Below, piece by piece: positions 7,373 through 14,092 of a stretch of 14,092 nucleotides of DNA (its first letter is position 1; each line of letters starts with the position of its first letter). This DNA comes from Sphingomonadaceae bacterium (lineage in GTDB: Bacteria > Pseudomonadota > Alphaproteobacteria > Sphingomonadales > Sphingomonadaceae). The stretch is taken from positions 1 to 14,092 of the forward strand of contig CANGBE010000015.1 of assembly GCA_947451875.1 (NCBI GenBank), read 5' to 3'. The position numbers and the translations under genes were made by a program. The notes beneath the pieces are model-generated. The model was not told where the DNA came from. It saw only the letters and a program-made list of their open reading frames with translations, and made no database searches.

Positions 7373-7923
7373 CTTGCTTCCCAAGCGGCGCGTGGGAGCT
7401 CATAAGTGACGTGGCGCAGTAATGGCGATCCTTGCGCCAAACGCGGATGATCGAATTCAAGTTCCACCCGGTAGACCATGCCCAACCGCTCCATCACCGC
7501 ACGGCTGCGTAAGTTACCCAGACTGGTAATAGCCCATAGGGATTCGGCCTCGCGATTTGCGAAGAACCAGTCCGTACAGCCTCGCGCGGCTTCGGTGATA
7601 TAGCCCTGGCCCCAACAATCCGATGCCAGCCGCCAACCGATCTCCGGTTTGTCCACGATGGGGCCATCCCGCCCGCGAATGATACCGCACTTACCGATCA
7701 GGCGCCCATCCCCGCGCCGCTCAACCACCCAGAAAGTGTGGCCAAGTTCAGCCTCAAAGGCGCATTCGCGGGCCACGAGCGCGCGGGTTGCTTCCATATC
7801 CATGACCGGCCCCAGCGACGCCATGACAAGGGGATCGGCGCAGATCGCGGCGAAAGGCTCGATATCATCCTCACGCCAAGATCGCAGCACCAGCCTTTCG
7901 GTCTGGAGCCGGAAATCAGCCAT
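7369..7923 (-). CDS. GNAT-family N-acetyltransferase (RimJ/RimL type)
   Basis: Cytoplasmic acetyl-CoA-dependent acetyltransferase of 184 residues, the usual length for the group. The opening ETERL-like pattern (LQTERLVLRSWREDD, residues 6-20) and PEIGWRLASDCWGQGYITEA (93-112) mark the RimJ/RimL-like branch; WGQGY (104-108) is the acetyl-CoA pyrophosphate loop. A later SLGNLRSRAVMERLGM matches the conserved N-x-x-S-x-x-V/A-x-x-K/R-x-G-F/M segment. Members modify ribosomal protein N-termini, amino acids or small amines; the substrate cannot be told here. The ATG overlaps the hemB stop by 8 bases, and the stop overlaps the GTG of the next gene by 4, so it is translated as part of the chain. Confidence 0.92.
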   Translation of the reverse strand: MADFRLQTERLVLRSWREDDIEPFAAICADPLVMASLGPVMDMEATRALVARECAFEAELGHTFWVVERRGDGRLIGKCGIIRGRDGPIVDKPEIGWRLASDCWGQGYITEAARGCTDWFFANREAESLWAITSLGNLRSRAVMERLGMVYRVELEFDHPRLAQGSPLLRHVTYELPRAAWEAR

Positions 7924-8914
7924 TGAGCAGCCGCGCGGCGTGAGCCGCGTGATAGGTCAATACACCCGAACAACCAGCCCGCTTGAAGGCCATCAGCGTT
8001 TCCAGCACTAGCGGGTCACGCTCGCCTGCGCCAACCGCAACGGCGGCCTCGATCATGGCGTATTCGCCGCTCACCTGATAGGCGAAGACCGGCACTTCGA
8101 AGCGATCCTTCACGGCACGCACAATGTCGAGATAGGGCAGCCCGGGTTTAACCATCACACTGTCCGCTCCCTCGGCGATATCCATCGCCACTTCGCGCAG
8201 GGCCTCTTCGGAATTGGCCGGGTCCATCTGATAGGTCTTCTTGTCACCCTTGAGCAGGCCCGATGAACCAACGGCATCGCGGAACGGGCCATAGAAGGCC
8301 GAGGCGTATTTGGCGGCATAGGACATGATCTGGACATTGGCATGGCCCGCACCCTCCAGCGCCGCACGGATCACGCCGATGCGCCCGTCCATCATGTCTG
8401 ACGGTGCGATAATATCCGCGCCGGCAGCTGCCTGATTGAGGCTCTGCCCGGTCAGCACTTCGACCGTGGCATCATTCAACACATAGCCCGCATCGTCGAT
8501 CAGCCCGTCCTGTCCGTGGCTGGTATAGGGATCGAGCGCCACATCGGTCAGCACGCCGATGGAATCGCCGCAGGCATCGCGGATCGCCCGAATCGCGCGG
8601 CACATCAGGTTATCGGGATTCAACGCTTCGGTGCCGATAGGATCGCGCCGGTCACTCTGGGTGTTGGGGAACAGCGCGAGGCAGGGGATGCCCAGTGCCA
8701 CGGCTTCCTTCGCCCGCGCGGCGATCAGATCAACCGACCAGCGCGATACACCCGGCAGAGAGCCGATTGGCTCCTCAACCCCTGCACCATCGGTGACGAA
8801 CAGCGGCCAGATCAAATCGGCGGAGGTCAGCACCGTTTCGCGGTGCATGGCGCGGCTCCAGGCAGTGGTGCGCGGGCGGCGGAGACGAGTTGCGGGGTAT
8901 GAAGGTGTGGTCAT
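7916..8914 (-). CDS. hemB: Delta-aminolevulinic acid dehydratase (porphobilinogen synthase)
   Basis: Condenses two 5-aminolevulinate molecules to porphobilinogen, the second common step of heme and other tetrapyrrole synthesis, as a cytoplasmic octamer. The 332-residue length fits the family. Active-site lysines are visible: Lys202 (SYAAKYASAFYGPFRDA) and the Schiff-base Lys256 (SVMVKPGLPYLD). The metal-site segment reads DVALDPYTSHGQDG (124-137). The cysteines of zinc enzymes (DTCFCEYTSHGHCG in E. coli) are replaced by Ala and Asp, so it belongs to the Mg-dependent type common in alphaproteobacteria. The frame stays open to a TTG at 8935, but ATG at 8914, with AGGAC 9 bases upstream, is the likely start. 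It lies 42 bases after the M23 gene and may share its transcript; its stop overlaps the acetyltransferase ATG by 8 bases. Confidence 0.97.
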   Translation of the reverse strand: MTTPSYPATRLRRPRTTAWSRAMHRETVLTSADLIWPLFVTDGAGVEEPIGSLPGVSRWSVDLIAARAKEAVALGIPCLALFPNTQSDRRDPIGTEALNPDNLMCRAIRAIRDACGDSIGVLTDVALDPYTSHGQDGLIDDAGYVLNDATVEVLTGQSLNQAAAGADIIAPSDMMDGRIGVIRAALEGAGHANVQIMSYAAKYASAFYGPFRDAVGSSGLLKGDKKTYQMDPANSEEALREVAMDIAEGADSVMVKPGLPYLDIVRAVKDRFEVPVFAYQVSGEYAMIEAAVAVGAGERDPLVLETLMAFKRAGCSGVLTYHAAHAARLLNG

Positions 8915-8956
8915 GGTGCGGCTGTCCTGCCGCAAAGTGACGCAACCTTCAATCGT

Positions 8957-10534
8957 TCAACGCAAAAGGGCATTGTTGCCACGGCCCATCGCGACATTGG
9001 TGATCGTCGCGGTGCCCATGCCGGTGCCGGGGCGGATCTTCTTGAGCTGCTCGAGCTTGGCCTTGAAAGCAGCGACCTGCGCGGGATCGATCTGTTGCAC
9101 CGTGGTGGAGGTCATCGCCATGCGCGAACCCAGCGGGTTCACCGTGCGTCCGTGATCGTACATCTCATAGTGCAGATGCGGCCCGGTGGAGAGGCCGGTG
9201 GAGCCGACATAGCCGATTACCTGCCCGGCATTCACCCGCTCGCCATTAAAGACGGCGATCGAACTCATGTGACCATAGCCGGTGCCCAGCCCCATGCCGT
9301 GTTCCAGCCGCACGTAGTTGCCGTGGCCGCCATGACGTCCCGCAAAGGAAACTACACCGCTGGCACTGGCGCGGATCGGCGTTCCCCAGCCCGCGCCGAT
9401 ATCGACACCGGCATGCATGCGCGAATAACCGAGTATGGGGTGAAAACGCATGCCGAAGCTGGAAGTGATCCGCCCCCCCACCGGCATCATCAGCCCGCTG
9501 CTTTGGCTCGTGACGACTGGCCGGGTCAGGCCATCGGCAGCGAAGAATTCGTTGCTACTGCCCCAGCGCATCAGTTCTGCCACAGGGCTATCGCCGCGAT
9601 CTAGGCCGGCATAGAGAACCTGGCCGACTTGGCCCTCACCATTCGCCGAGCGTTTGTAGCTGACGATCATGTCAAACTGATCGCCCGGCTGGATATCGCC
9701 CTCAAGGCTGAGATGGCCGTCAAGCGCCTGAAGATACTGCTGGATCGCCGCGAGTGGTGCCCCGGCGGCGCGTGCCGAGCGATAGAGGCTTGGTCCCACC
9801 TGTCCGCGGATGCGCAGCGGCGTGGTATCGATCGCAACAGCATGGGTCGAGACGGCAAAACCATCAGCGCTGCGGCTAAGCGTCAGGTTAGTGTCGAACT
9901 TGGCCCGAAGGTCCAGGCTTTCGAGCAGGCGGGGAGCGCCTTGCTCTGGCCGCACACCGAGCACGATATCGACGCGGGTTCCAGGAGCGATTTGGTCCAA
10001 ATGCACCTGCGCGCCCACCAGCGATGCGGCCCGCGCAGCATCGTCACCTGATACCCCTGCACGCTGCAACAGGCGCATAAAGCTCTCGCCGCTGGCGACA
10101 AAAGCGCTCAGCGCCAGCCGCGGCCGCTCGGGCGCGGATCTCAGATTGGCGACTGATGCGCCCGCCGACATGCGCCTGCCGCTGTCACCGCCCAGAGCGA
10201 GCGGCATGATAAGCTGGCTGCGATATTCATCGCGGACACTCTCGTCCGCGCGCATTGATGGCGCAGCCTGAAGCTCGAAATTCGGCCACAGGGCCAGAGC
10301 CGTAATGGTGAGTGCAACAAAGGTGGCAAAGCCGCGTACCCAGCGCCGGCTGCCGATCTCTTCGGCAAGGTCTGGCGCCCAGTCGATCAGGTGCCATTCG
10401 ATGGCTTTGAGGCGATCAAGCACGGATATGCGGGCCTGCGGCTCAATGGGCGACAGACAAGGTGCAGCCAGCCCGTCCCCCTCACAAGGCGACAGGTCGT
10501 GGCAGGGGCTGTCATCAGTTTGCGCCTCAAACAT
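8957..10534 (-). CDS. Membrane-anchored M23 (LytM-type) peptidoglycan endopeptidase
   Basis: Probable cell-wall hydrolase or LytM-domain regulator of 525 residues. A cytoplasmic N-terminal part of about 66 residues precedes one membrane segment (about 67-84, FATFVALTITALALWP), placing the rest in the periplasm. Residues 140-320 resemble the LysM/opacity-type region seen upstream of M23 domains (ESFMRLLQRAGVSGDDAARAA...). The M23 domain keeps its full zinc and catalytic set: His374 and Asp378 (HAGVD), His422 (YGHMS), and His453/His455 (GPHLHYE), so it should be active, unlike EnvC/NlpD-type relatives that have lost these. The ATG at 10534 has AGGAAG 6 bases upstream. An odd feature is three cysteines (11, 17, 26) in the cytoplasmic tail. 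It is transcribed away from the helicase gene, and hemB follows. Confidence 0.93.
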   Translation of the reverse strand: MFEAQTDDSPCHDLSPCEGDGLAAPCLSPIEPQARISVLDRLKAIEWHLIDWAPDLAEEIGSRRWVRGFATFVALTITALALWPNFELQAAPSMRADESVRDEYRSQLIMPLALGGDSGRRMSAGASVANLRSAPERPRLALSAFVASGESFMRLLQRAGVSGDDAARAASLVGAQVHLDQIAPGTRVDIVLGVRPEQGAPRLLESLDLRAKFDTNLTLSRSADGFAVSTHAVAIDTTPLRIRGQVGPSLYRSARAAGAPLAAIQQYLQALDGHLSLEGDIQPGDQFDMIVSYKRSANGEGQVGQVLYAGLDRGDSPVAELMRWGSSNEFFAADGLTRPVVTSQSSGLMMPVGGRITSSFGMRFHPILGYSRMHAGVDIGAGWGTPIRASASGVVSFAGRHGGHGNYVRLEHGMGLGTGYGHMSSIAVFNGERVNAGQVIGYVGSTGLSTGPHLHYEMYDHGRTVNPLGSRMAMTSTTVQQIDPAQVAAFKAKLEQLKKIRPGTGMGTATITNVAMGRGNNALLR

Positions 10535-10656
10535 GGCGCTCTTCCTGCCCGATAAGGGTTAATCTTCACCTAAAGCGCGCGCGATTCAGGCATTTTAAGA
10601 AAAGTGTAAACGCACCCTTGCCGGACTTGCGGGGGGCTGTCACAACCATCCAGGCA
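10535..10656. promoter_or_regulatory. Divergent intergenic region with two CtrA-like motifs
   Basis: This 122-base gap must hold the promoters of the M23 gene (leftward) and the helicase gene (rightward). It contains TTAATCTTCACCTAA (10559-10573), that is TTAA-N7-CTAA, and TTAAGAAAAGTGTAA (10595-10609), TTAA-N7-GTAA. Each is a 7-of-8 match to the CtrA box TTAA-N7-TTAA of alphaproteobacteria, with start points 36 bases apart. I could not assign convincing -35/-10 pairs. The motifs are seen; CtrA binding is inference, made more plausible because the left gene is a cell-wall hydrolase. Confidence 0.35.
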
Positions 10657-13227
10657 ATGGTCGCCCACAGTGCAATTTCAAAGCGTAACAGGTCAGACGG
10701 CAAGCTGATTGCCGTGCTGGGTCCGACCAATACCGGTAAGACTCACCTCGCTATTGAGCGCCTCTGCGGCCACTCCTCAGGCATGATCGGCTTTCCCCTG
10801 CGTTTGCTGGCACGTGAGGTTTATGACCGGGTCTGCGCGATGAAAGGCGAGCGCAATGTTGCGCTGATCACCGGTGAAGAGCGGATCGAGCCGCCCGATG
10901 CCCGCTGGCTGCTGTGCACGGTAGAGGCCATGCCGCTCGATCGCGATGTGGCCTTTGTTGCCATCGACGAAATCCAGCTCTGCTCTGATCGCGAACGCGG
11001 CCATATCTTTACCGACCGCCTACTCCACGCCCGTGGCCGCGAGGAGACCATGCTGCTGGGGTCGGCAACCATGCAGCCGATGGTCCGCGCCCTGCTGCCT
11101 GAGGCGGAGATTGTCGGCCGCCCACGTTTTTCAACGCTGAGCCATGCGGGCGCGAAAAAACTGTCACGCGTGCCGCCGCGCAGCGCCATCGTCGCCTTCA
11201 GCGCTGAGCAGGTCTATGCCGTGGCGGAGTTGCTGCGCCGGTTTCGCGGTGGGGCCGCCGTGGTGATGGGTGCGCTGAGCCCGCAAACGCGCAATGCCCA
11301 GGTGGCGATGTATCAATCGGGCGAGGTTGACTATCTTGTCGCCACCGATGCCATCGGCATGGGGCTTAACCTCGATCTCGATCATGTAGTCTTTGCCGGG
11401 CTTTCGAAGTTTGACGGACAGCGCCAGCGTAGGCTGACAACTTCGGAAATGGCGCAGATCGCTGGGCGCGCCGGCAGGCATCACCGTGATGGCACCTTCG
11501 GCACCCTTTCGGGAACGAAAGGGCACGATGCCGAACTCACGCCTGAAGAAATCTATGCCATCGAGGAGCACCGCTTTCAACCAGTGACCCGATTGTTCTG
11601 GCGGACAAGCGATCCGCGTCTCGATAGCCTCGACATGCTGATCGGCGATCTATCCGAACCGCCTAATTGCCCCGAGCTGGCACCCGCACCCGAAGCCATC
11701 GACCTTTCCGTCATGCGACGACTAGCAGAAGATCCCAACATTGCTGCGCAGGTGCGAGGGCGGGCTGCAGTAAAGCGGTTCCGCGAGGTTTGTATGCTGC
11801 CAGATTTCCGGAGCCAAGGGGCCGAAGTCCATTCCCGCTTTGTCGCACGGCTTTGGGAAGATCTGAGGCGTGGGGCGCTGCCAAGCGATTTCATCGCGGC
11901 ACGCATTGCCGAGCTCGATAATCCCGCAGGTGACATAGACACCTTGCAGGGCCGCATCGCGGCTATCAGATCGTGGTCATATATCACCCAGCGGCCCGAT
12001 TGGATGGTACAGCGCGATGAAATGGCCTCACGGGCGCGTGCAGCGGAGGCGCGGCTGTCCGACGCGTTGCATGCGCGGCTGAGCGAACGATTCGTCAATC
12101 GTCGGCTGTCGGTGTTGATGAAAGGGGCTGGTGCCGATTCGGCATTGCTGCCAGTAACCACGCGGGGAGATGATATCTTGGTTGACGGTGAATCCATCGG
12201 CAAGCTTGAGGGTTTTAGATTTACCGTCGATCCGGGGTCGACCCACGGTGATCGCAAGATGTTTTTCGCCGCGGCAGAGCGACACCTGCCGCAGCTCCTT
12301 GCCGAACGCGCCCGCCTGCTGGCCGATCAGATCGAGGCGGGAGTGGTGCAGCTTACGATGGATCGCGGCACCATTATGCTCGGGGATGAAAAGCTGGCGC
12401 ATTTGGTTTCCGGTCGCTCGGTCCTGACCCCTACACTCAAGCTTGAAAAGGCCCTTGAAGCCATTCCTCAGAGCGAACGTAACCTGCTGTCCGAATGTCT
12501 GGATCAATGGCTAACATCACGACTTTCAGCGCTCGAGCCGCTGCAAAAACTGGATGAAGCCAGCCGAAACGAGACTGGCGGACCGGAACTGCGCGCCCTT
12601 TTAATCCAACTTGTTGAAGCCGGCGGCGTAATGGAGCGCTCTGGGTCTGGTTTTGAAAAGCTCAGCCACGAACAGCGCCTTGCCCTCTACCGGCTAGGCG
12701 CGAGAGTTGGGGTGATCGACATATTCGTCAAGGCGATCATTCGTCCTGCCGCACAGGAGCTTTGGCGCGAACTGGTCTGGCTGAAAGGCAAGCGCCTGCC
12801 GCCGGTTCCGGCCTCTATGCCACCAGTGATTCCATCGACGAGCGAGCTCGCTGGCAGCTATCGCCGTCTCGGTAAAGTGTCGATTCGTGTCGACGTCGCC
12901 GAAAAGCTACTGCACGAACTGCACGAAAAGCGCGCGCGGGCGAACCGGATGCGGTTCTTTTCCGATGACACCAAGGCGCGTACTCAGGGGCTGTTGCCCG
13001 AACGGCGCAGCGCCTTGTTCCGCCTTGCAGGGTTTCGCGAAAAGCCATCGCGCGCTTTGGCTGAAGGTGAGCTTGGGGCTCCAGTTGTTTCGCTTTGGCA
13101 ATGGGCGCCGCACCTGCTCCCGTCTGCCAAAGCTGCGAAGTCAGCTACCAGGCCTGCGCGGGAACCAACGCGCTCAGACAGTGCCTTTGCCGTGCTCGCA
13201 GAACTGATCCCGCAAAAGGCAAGGTGA
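10657..13227 (+). CDS. SUV3-type DExH-box RNA helicase
   Basis: Large helicase of 856 residues resembling mitochondrial SUV3, which unwinds RNA for the degradosome. N-terminal motifs: Walker A GPTNTGKT (22-29), the Suv3-like GFPLRLLAREVYDR, motif II DEIQ (104-107, followed by LCSDRERGHIF as in SUV3), and motif III GSATM (135-139). The second RecA domain has VATDAIGMGLNLDLDHVVFAGLSKFDG and motif VI QIAGRAGR (267-274). The remaining 550 or so residues are mostly helical in look and poorly conserved, with a basic C-terminal tail. The frame is open upstream to 10462, but that part runs antisense through the M23 gene. ATG at 10657, 15 codons before the Walker A lysine region, is chosen although its Shine-Dalgarno is weak (AGG very close). 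The S4-protein gene follows after 29 bases, suggesting one operon for RNA handling. Confidence 0.9.
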   Translation: MVAHSAISKRNRSDGKLIAVLGPTNTGKTHLAIERLCGHSSGMIGFPLRLLAREVYDRVCAMKGERNVALITGEERIEPPDARWLLCTVEAMPLDRDVAFVAIDEIQLCSDRERGHIFTDRLLHARGREETMLLGSATMQPMVRALLPEAEIVGRPRFSTLSHAGAKKLSRVPPRSAIVAFSAEQVYAVAELLRRFRGGAAVVMGALSPQTRNAQVAMYQSGEVDYLVATDAIGMGLNLDLDHVVFAGLSKFDGQRQRRLTTSEMAQIAGRAGRHHRDGTFGTLSGTKGHDAELTPEEIYAIEEHRFQPVTRLFWRTSDPRLDSLDMLIGDLSEPPNCPELAPAPEAIDLSVMRRLAEDPNIAAQVRGRAAVKRFREVCMLPDFRSQGAEVHSRFVARLWEDLRRGALPSDFIAARIAELDNPAGDIDTLQGRIAAIRSWSYITQRPDWMVQRDEMASRARAAEARLSDALHARLSERFVNRRLSVLMKGAGADSALLPVTTRGDDILVDGESIGKLEGFRFTVDPGSTHGDRKMFFAAAERHLPQLLAERARLLADQIEAGVVQLTMDRGTIMLGDEKLAHLVSGRSVLTPTLKLEKALEAIPQSERNLLSECLDQWLTSRLSALEPLQKLDEASRNETGGPELRALLIQLVEAGGVMERSGSGFEKLSHEQRLALYRLGARVGVIDIFVKAIIRPAAQELWRELVWLKGKRLPPVPASMPPVIPSTSELAGSYRRLGKVSIRVDVAEKLLHELHEKRARANRMRFFSDDTKARTQGLLPERRSALFRLAGFREKPSRALAEGELGAPVVSLWQWAPHLLPSAKAAKSATRPAREPTRSDSAFAVLAELIPQKAR
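11504..11523 (+). repeat. Strong hairpin inside the helicase gene
   Basis: CCCTTTCG (11504-11511) and CGAAAGGG (11516-11523) form a perfect 8-bp stem with a GGAA (GNRA-type) tetraloop, about 30 bases after motif VI. It lies within coding sequence (TLSGTKG) and may be chance or an mRNA structure. Confidence 0.3.
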
Positions 13228-13256
13228 GGCGCGCCTTTCGATGATTCAACAACCTT

Positions 13257-13586
13257 ATGCGGATTGACAAGCTCCTCTGGTTTCTGAGGTTTGCCAAGAC
13301 GCGAGCCGTTGCTCAGGCTTGGATCGCAAATGGCCATGTCCGAATGGATGGCCGGCGTATCGAGCGTTCCCATGTAAAGGTTTCCGCGGGCAGCGTGCTG
13401 GTTTTGCCCCTGCCAAGTAGCGTGATAATCATCAAGATTGTGGCGCTGCCAGCGCGGCGTGGTCCGGCCAGTGAAGCACAATCATGCTATCGGGTGCTTG
13501 ACGAGCGCCCTGCAATGCCGATAGCTGGAAACGAACCGGGGATTGATGCCCTGCAAATGGATAACCAAGGGGATATGCCACAATGA
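13257..13586 (+). CDS. S4-domain RNA-binding protein (Hsp15/HslR-like)
   Basis: Small basic protein of 109 residues with an N-terminal S4 RNA-binding domain: MRIDKLLWFLRFAKTRAVAQ (1-20) followed by ANGHVRMDGRRIERSHVKVSAGSVL, the pattern of the Hsp15 branch. E. coli Hsp15 binds stalled 50S subunits carrying peptidyl-tRNA after heat shock. The same role here is inferred from the domain only. The C-terminal third (from about residue 70) is not basic enough to be a clear second RNA-binding tail and is poorly conserved. No Shine-Dalgarno is visible before the ATG at 13257; upstream GTG at 13224 is in frame but soon meets a stop. The gene is 29 bases after the helicase and overlaps fdxA as ATGA, so both are probably co-transcribed. 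Confidence 0.87.
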   Translation: MRIDKLLWFLRFAKTRAVAQAWIANGHVRMDGRRIERSHVKVSAGSVLVLPLPSSVIIIKIVALPARRGPASEAQSCYRVLDERPAMPIAGNEPGIDALQMDNQGDMPQ

Positions 13587-13921
13587 CCTATGTCGTCACC
13601 GACGCCTGCATCAAGTGCAAGTATATGGACTGCGTCGAGGTCTGCCCAGTTGATTGCTTCTACGAAGGCGACAACATGCTGGTGATCAATCCCAGCGAGT
13701 GCATCGACTGCGGCGTGTGCGAGCCCGAGTGCCCGGCCGAAGCAATTCTGCCGGATACCGAGAGCGGGCTTGAACAGTGGCTTGAGCTGAACGCCAAGTA
13801 TTCGGCCGAATGGCCGAATCTCACCACCAAGAAGGACTCGCCCGAAGATGCCGACGAGCACAAGGGTGAAGAGGGCAAGTTCGAAAAGTACTTCTCGGCT
13901 GAACCGGGCGAGGGTGACTGA
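13583..13921 (+). CDS. fdxA: Seven-iron ferredoxin (3Fe-4S/4Fe-4S)
   Basis: Cytoplasmic electron carrier of 112 residues, very close in pattern to Azotobacter ferredoxin I. All cluster cysteines are present: Cys9, Cys17 and Cys50 for the 3Fe-4S cluster, and Cys21, Cys40, Cys43 and Cys46 for the 4Fe-4S cluster. The two extra cysteines of the family (12 and 25) are also there (CIKCKYMDCVEVCPVDC, then CIDCGVCEPEC). The acidic C-terminal half with LNAKYSAEWPN is typical of FdxA. The ATG is preceded by AAGGGG (13567-13572) with a 10-base spacer, so it can be translated on its own although its first bases overlap the S4-protein stop. Its redox partner is not in the window. Confidence 0.97.
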   Translation: MTYVVTDACIKCKYMDCVEVCPVDCFYEGDNMLVINPSECIDCGVCEPECPAEAILPDTESGLEQWLELNAKYSAEWPNLTTKKDSPEDADEHKGEEGKFEKYFSAEPGEGD

Positions 13922-13976
13922 ACTTTTCGCCGCAATGCAGTAGAGGTTCCACTGACCTTAACCAACTGATTCAAGA

Positions 13977-14025
13977 CAATTCCTGAACAGCCCGCCGTCG
14001 CCAGACGGCGGGCTGTTCGCAATTG
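13977..14025 (+). terminator. Likely terminator after fdxA
   Basis: GAACAGCCCGCCGTC (13985-13999) and GACGGCGGGCTGTTC (14004-14018) form a perfect 15-bp stem with the 4-base loop GCCA. An extra CAATT/AATTG pair (13977-13981 with 14021-14025) extends it across a small internal loop. It starts 63 bases after the fdxA stop. No U-tract follows, so it is not a textbook intrinsic terminator, but strong stems without U-tracts are usual in GC-rich alphaproteobacteria. It could also protect the 3' end of the transcript. Confidence 0.7.
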
Positions 14026-14061
14026 CGACATGTGCCTCTGGCAATTTTGTTACAATGGTGC

Positions 14062-14083
14062 TATATAAGGCATTCGAAATGCC
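14062..14083 (+). promoter_or_regulatory. Possible promoter/operator of the gene beyond the window
   Basis: After the terminator, sequence becomes AT-rich with TATATA (14062-14067) as a possible -10; no good -35 was found at 16-18 bases. Immediately after lies a perfect inverted repeat, GGCATT (14069-14074), CGA, AATGCC (14078-14083), which is placed like an operator or a 5'-UTR hairpin. The downstream gene is not visible. Confidence 0.3.
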
Positions 14084-14092
14084 GGGCAGCCG

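Noticed and set aside
6755..7405. Plus-strand open frame of about 216 codons opposite the membrane/synthase gene
   Set aside because: Its composition (Gln/Arg/His-rich, no domain pattern) is what antisense reading of a GC-rich membrane protein gives; the minus-strand gene has clear motifs and coupled starts and stops.
10575..10583. Alternating GCGCGCGC tract as possible Z-DNA
   Set aside because: Only about 8 bases long and expected by chance at this GC content.
10462..10656. 65-codon N-terminal extension of the helicase
   Set aside because: It would run antisense through the start of the M23 gene and the divergent promoter region, is low-complexity basic sequence, and is not needed for the Walker A domain.
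14055..14092. Open frame starting with ATG at 14055 running off the end
   Set aside because: It begins inside the putative promoter, has no Shine-Dalgarno, and its first residues match no family I recognise; too short to call.
1..14092. CRISPR array, insertion sequence, prophage, tRNA or toxin-antitoxin pair
   Set aside because: No spaced direct repeats, transposase or integrase motifs, terminal inverted repeats, tRNA-like cloverleaf or small paired toxin/antitoxin genes were seen; all larger frames are accounted for by chromosomal genes.

Overview
The window is a GC-rich, densely packed chromosomal stretch. It suggests an alphaproteobacterium, most likely of the Sphingomonadales (Sphingomonas/Novosphingobium/Erythrobacter-like). 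The reasons are a HemB of the aspartate (magnesium) type, a SUV3-type RNA helicase followed by an Hsp15-like S4 protein and a seven-iron ferredoxin, a fused membrane/spermidine synthase-like protein, and frequent 4-base stop/start overlaps. The order assignment is inferred from gene content, not from a phylogeny. I see no mobile element, CRISPR array, tRNA or rRNA. Every stretch longer than 300 bases is coding.

Layout. (1) Bases 2-4321 run on the plus strand: the 3' three-quarters of clpA; a 107-base gap with a structured leader; a group II truncated hemoglobin with a TTG start; a SulP anion transporter that ends without a STAS domain; and an exported protein of unknown function that looks like a beta-barrel. 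(2) Bases 4318-10534 run on the minus strand. Read in transcription order they are a membrane-anchored M23 peptidase, hemB, a RimJ/RimL-type acetyltransferase, the fused membrane/spermidine synthase-like protein, a gamma carbonic anhydrase and a DUF167 protein. From hemB onward each junction overlaps, by 8, 4, 4 and about 25 bases, so translational coupling is likely. (3) Bases 10535-10656 are a divergent intergenic region with two CtrA-like motifs. (4) Bases 10657-13921 run on the plus strand: the SUV3-like helicase, the S4 protein and fdxA, the last two overlapping as ATGA. A 15-bp hairpin follows, then a possible promoter and operator-like inverted repeat for a gene beyond the window.

How the genes relate. 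Most are housekeeping: ClpAP proteolysis, heme synthesis, cell-wall hydrolysis, RNA/ribosome handling and electron transfer. The less ordinary part is 1741-5165. Here an anion transporter without its usual regulatory domain sits between a truncated hemoglobin and an unknown exported protein, and faces a gamma carbonic anhydrase across a tail-to-tail junction where the two stop codons share four bases. A bicarbonate or inorganic-anion function is possible but not shown by the sequence. The most specific regulatory observation is the hemoglobin leader: its Shine-Dalgarno sequence is perfectly complementary to an element 33 bases upstream, around a second small hairpin.

I did not find a clearly new multi-gene system. 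The candidates for follow-up are the hemoglobin leader, the SulP/exported-protein pair, the two CtrA-like motifs and the helicase/S4/ferredoxin cluster.
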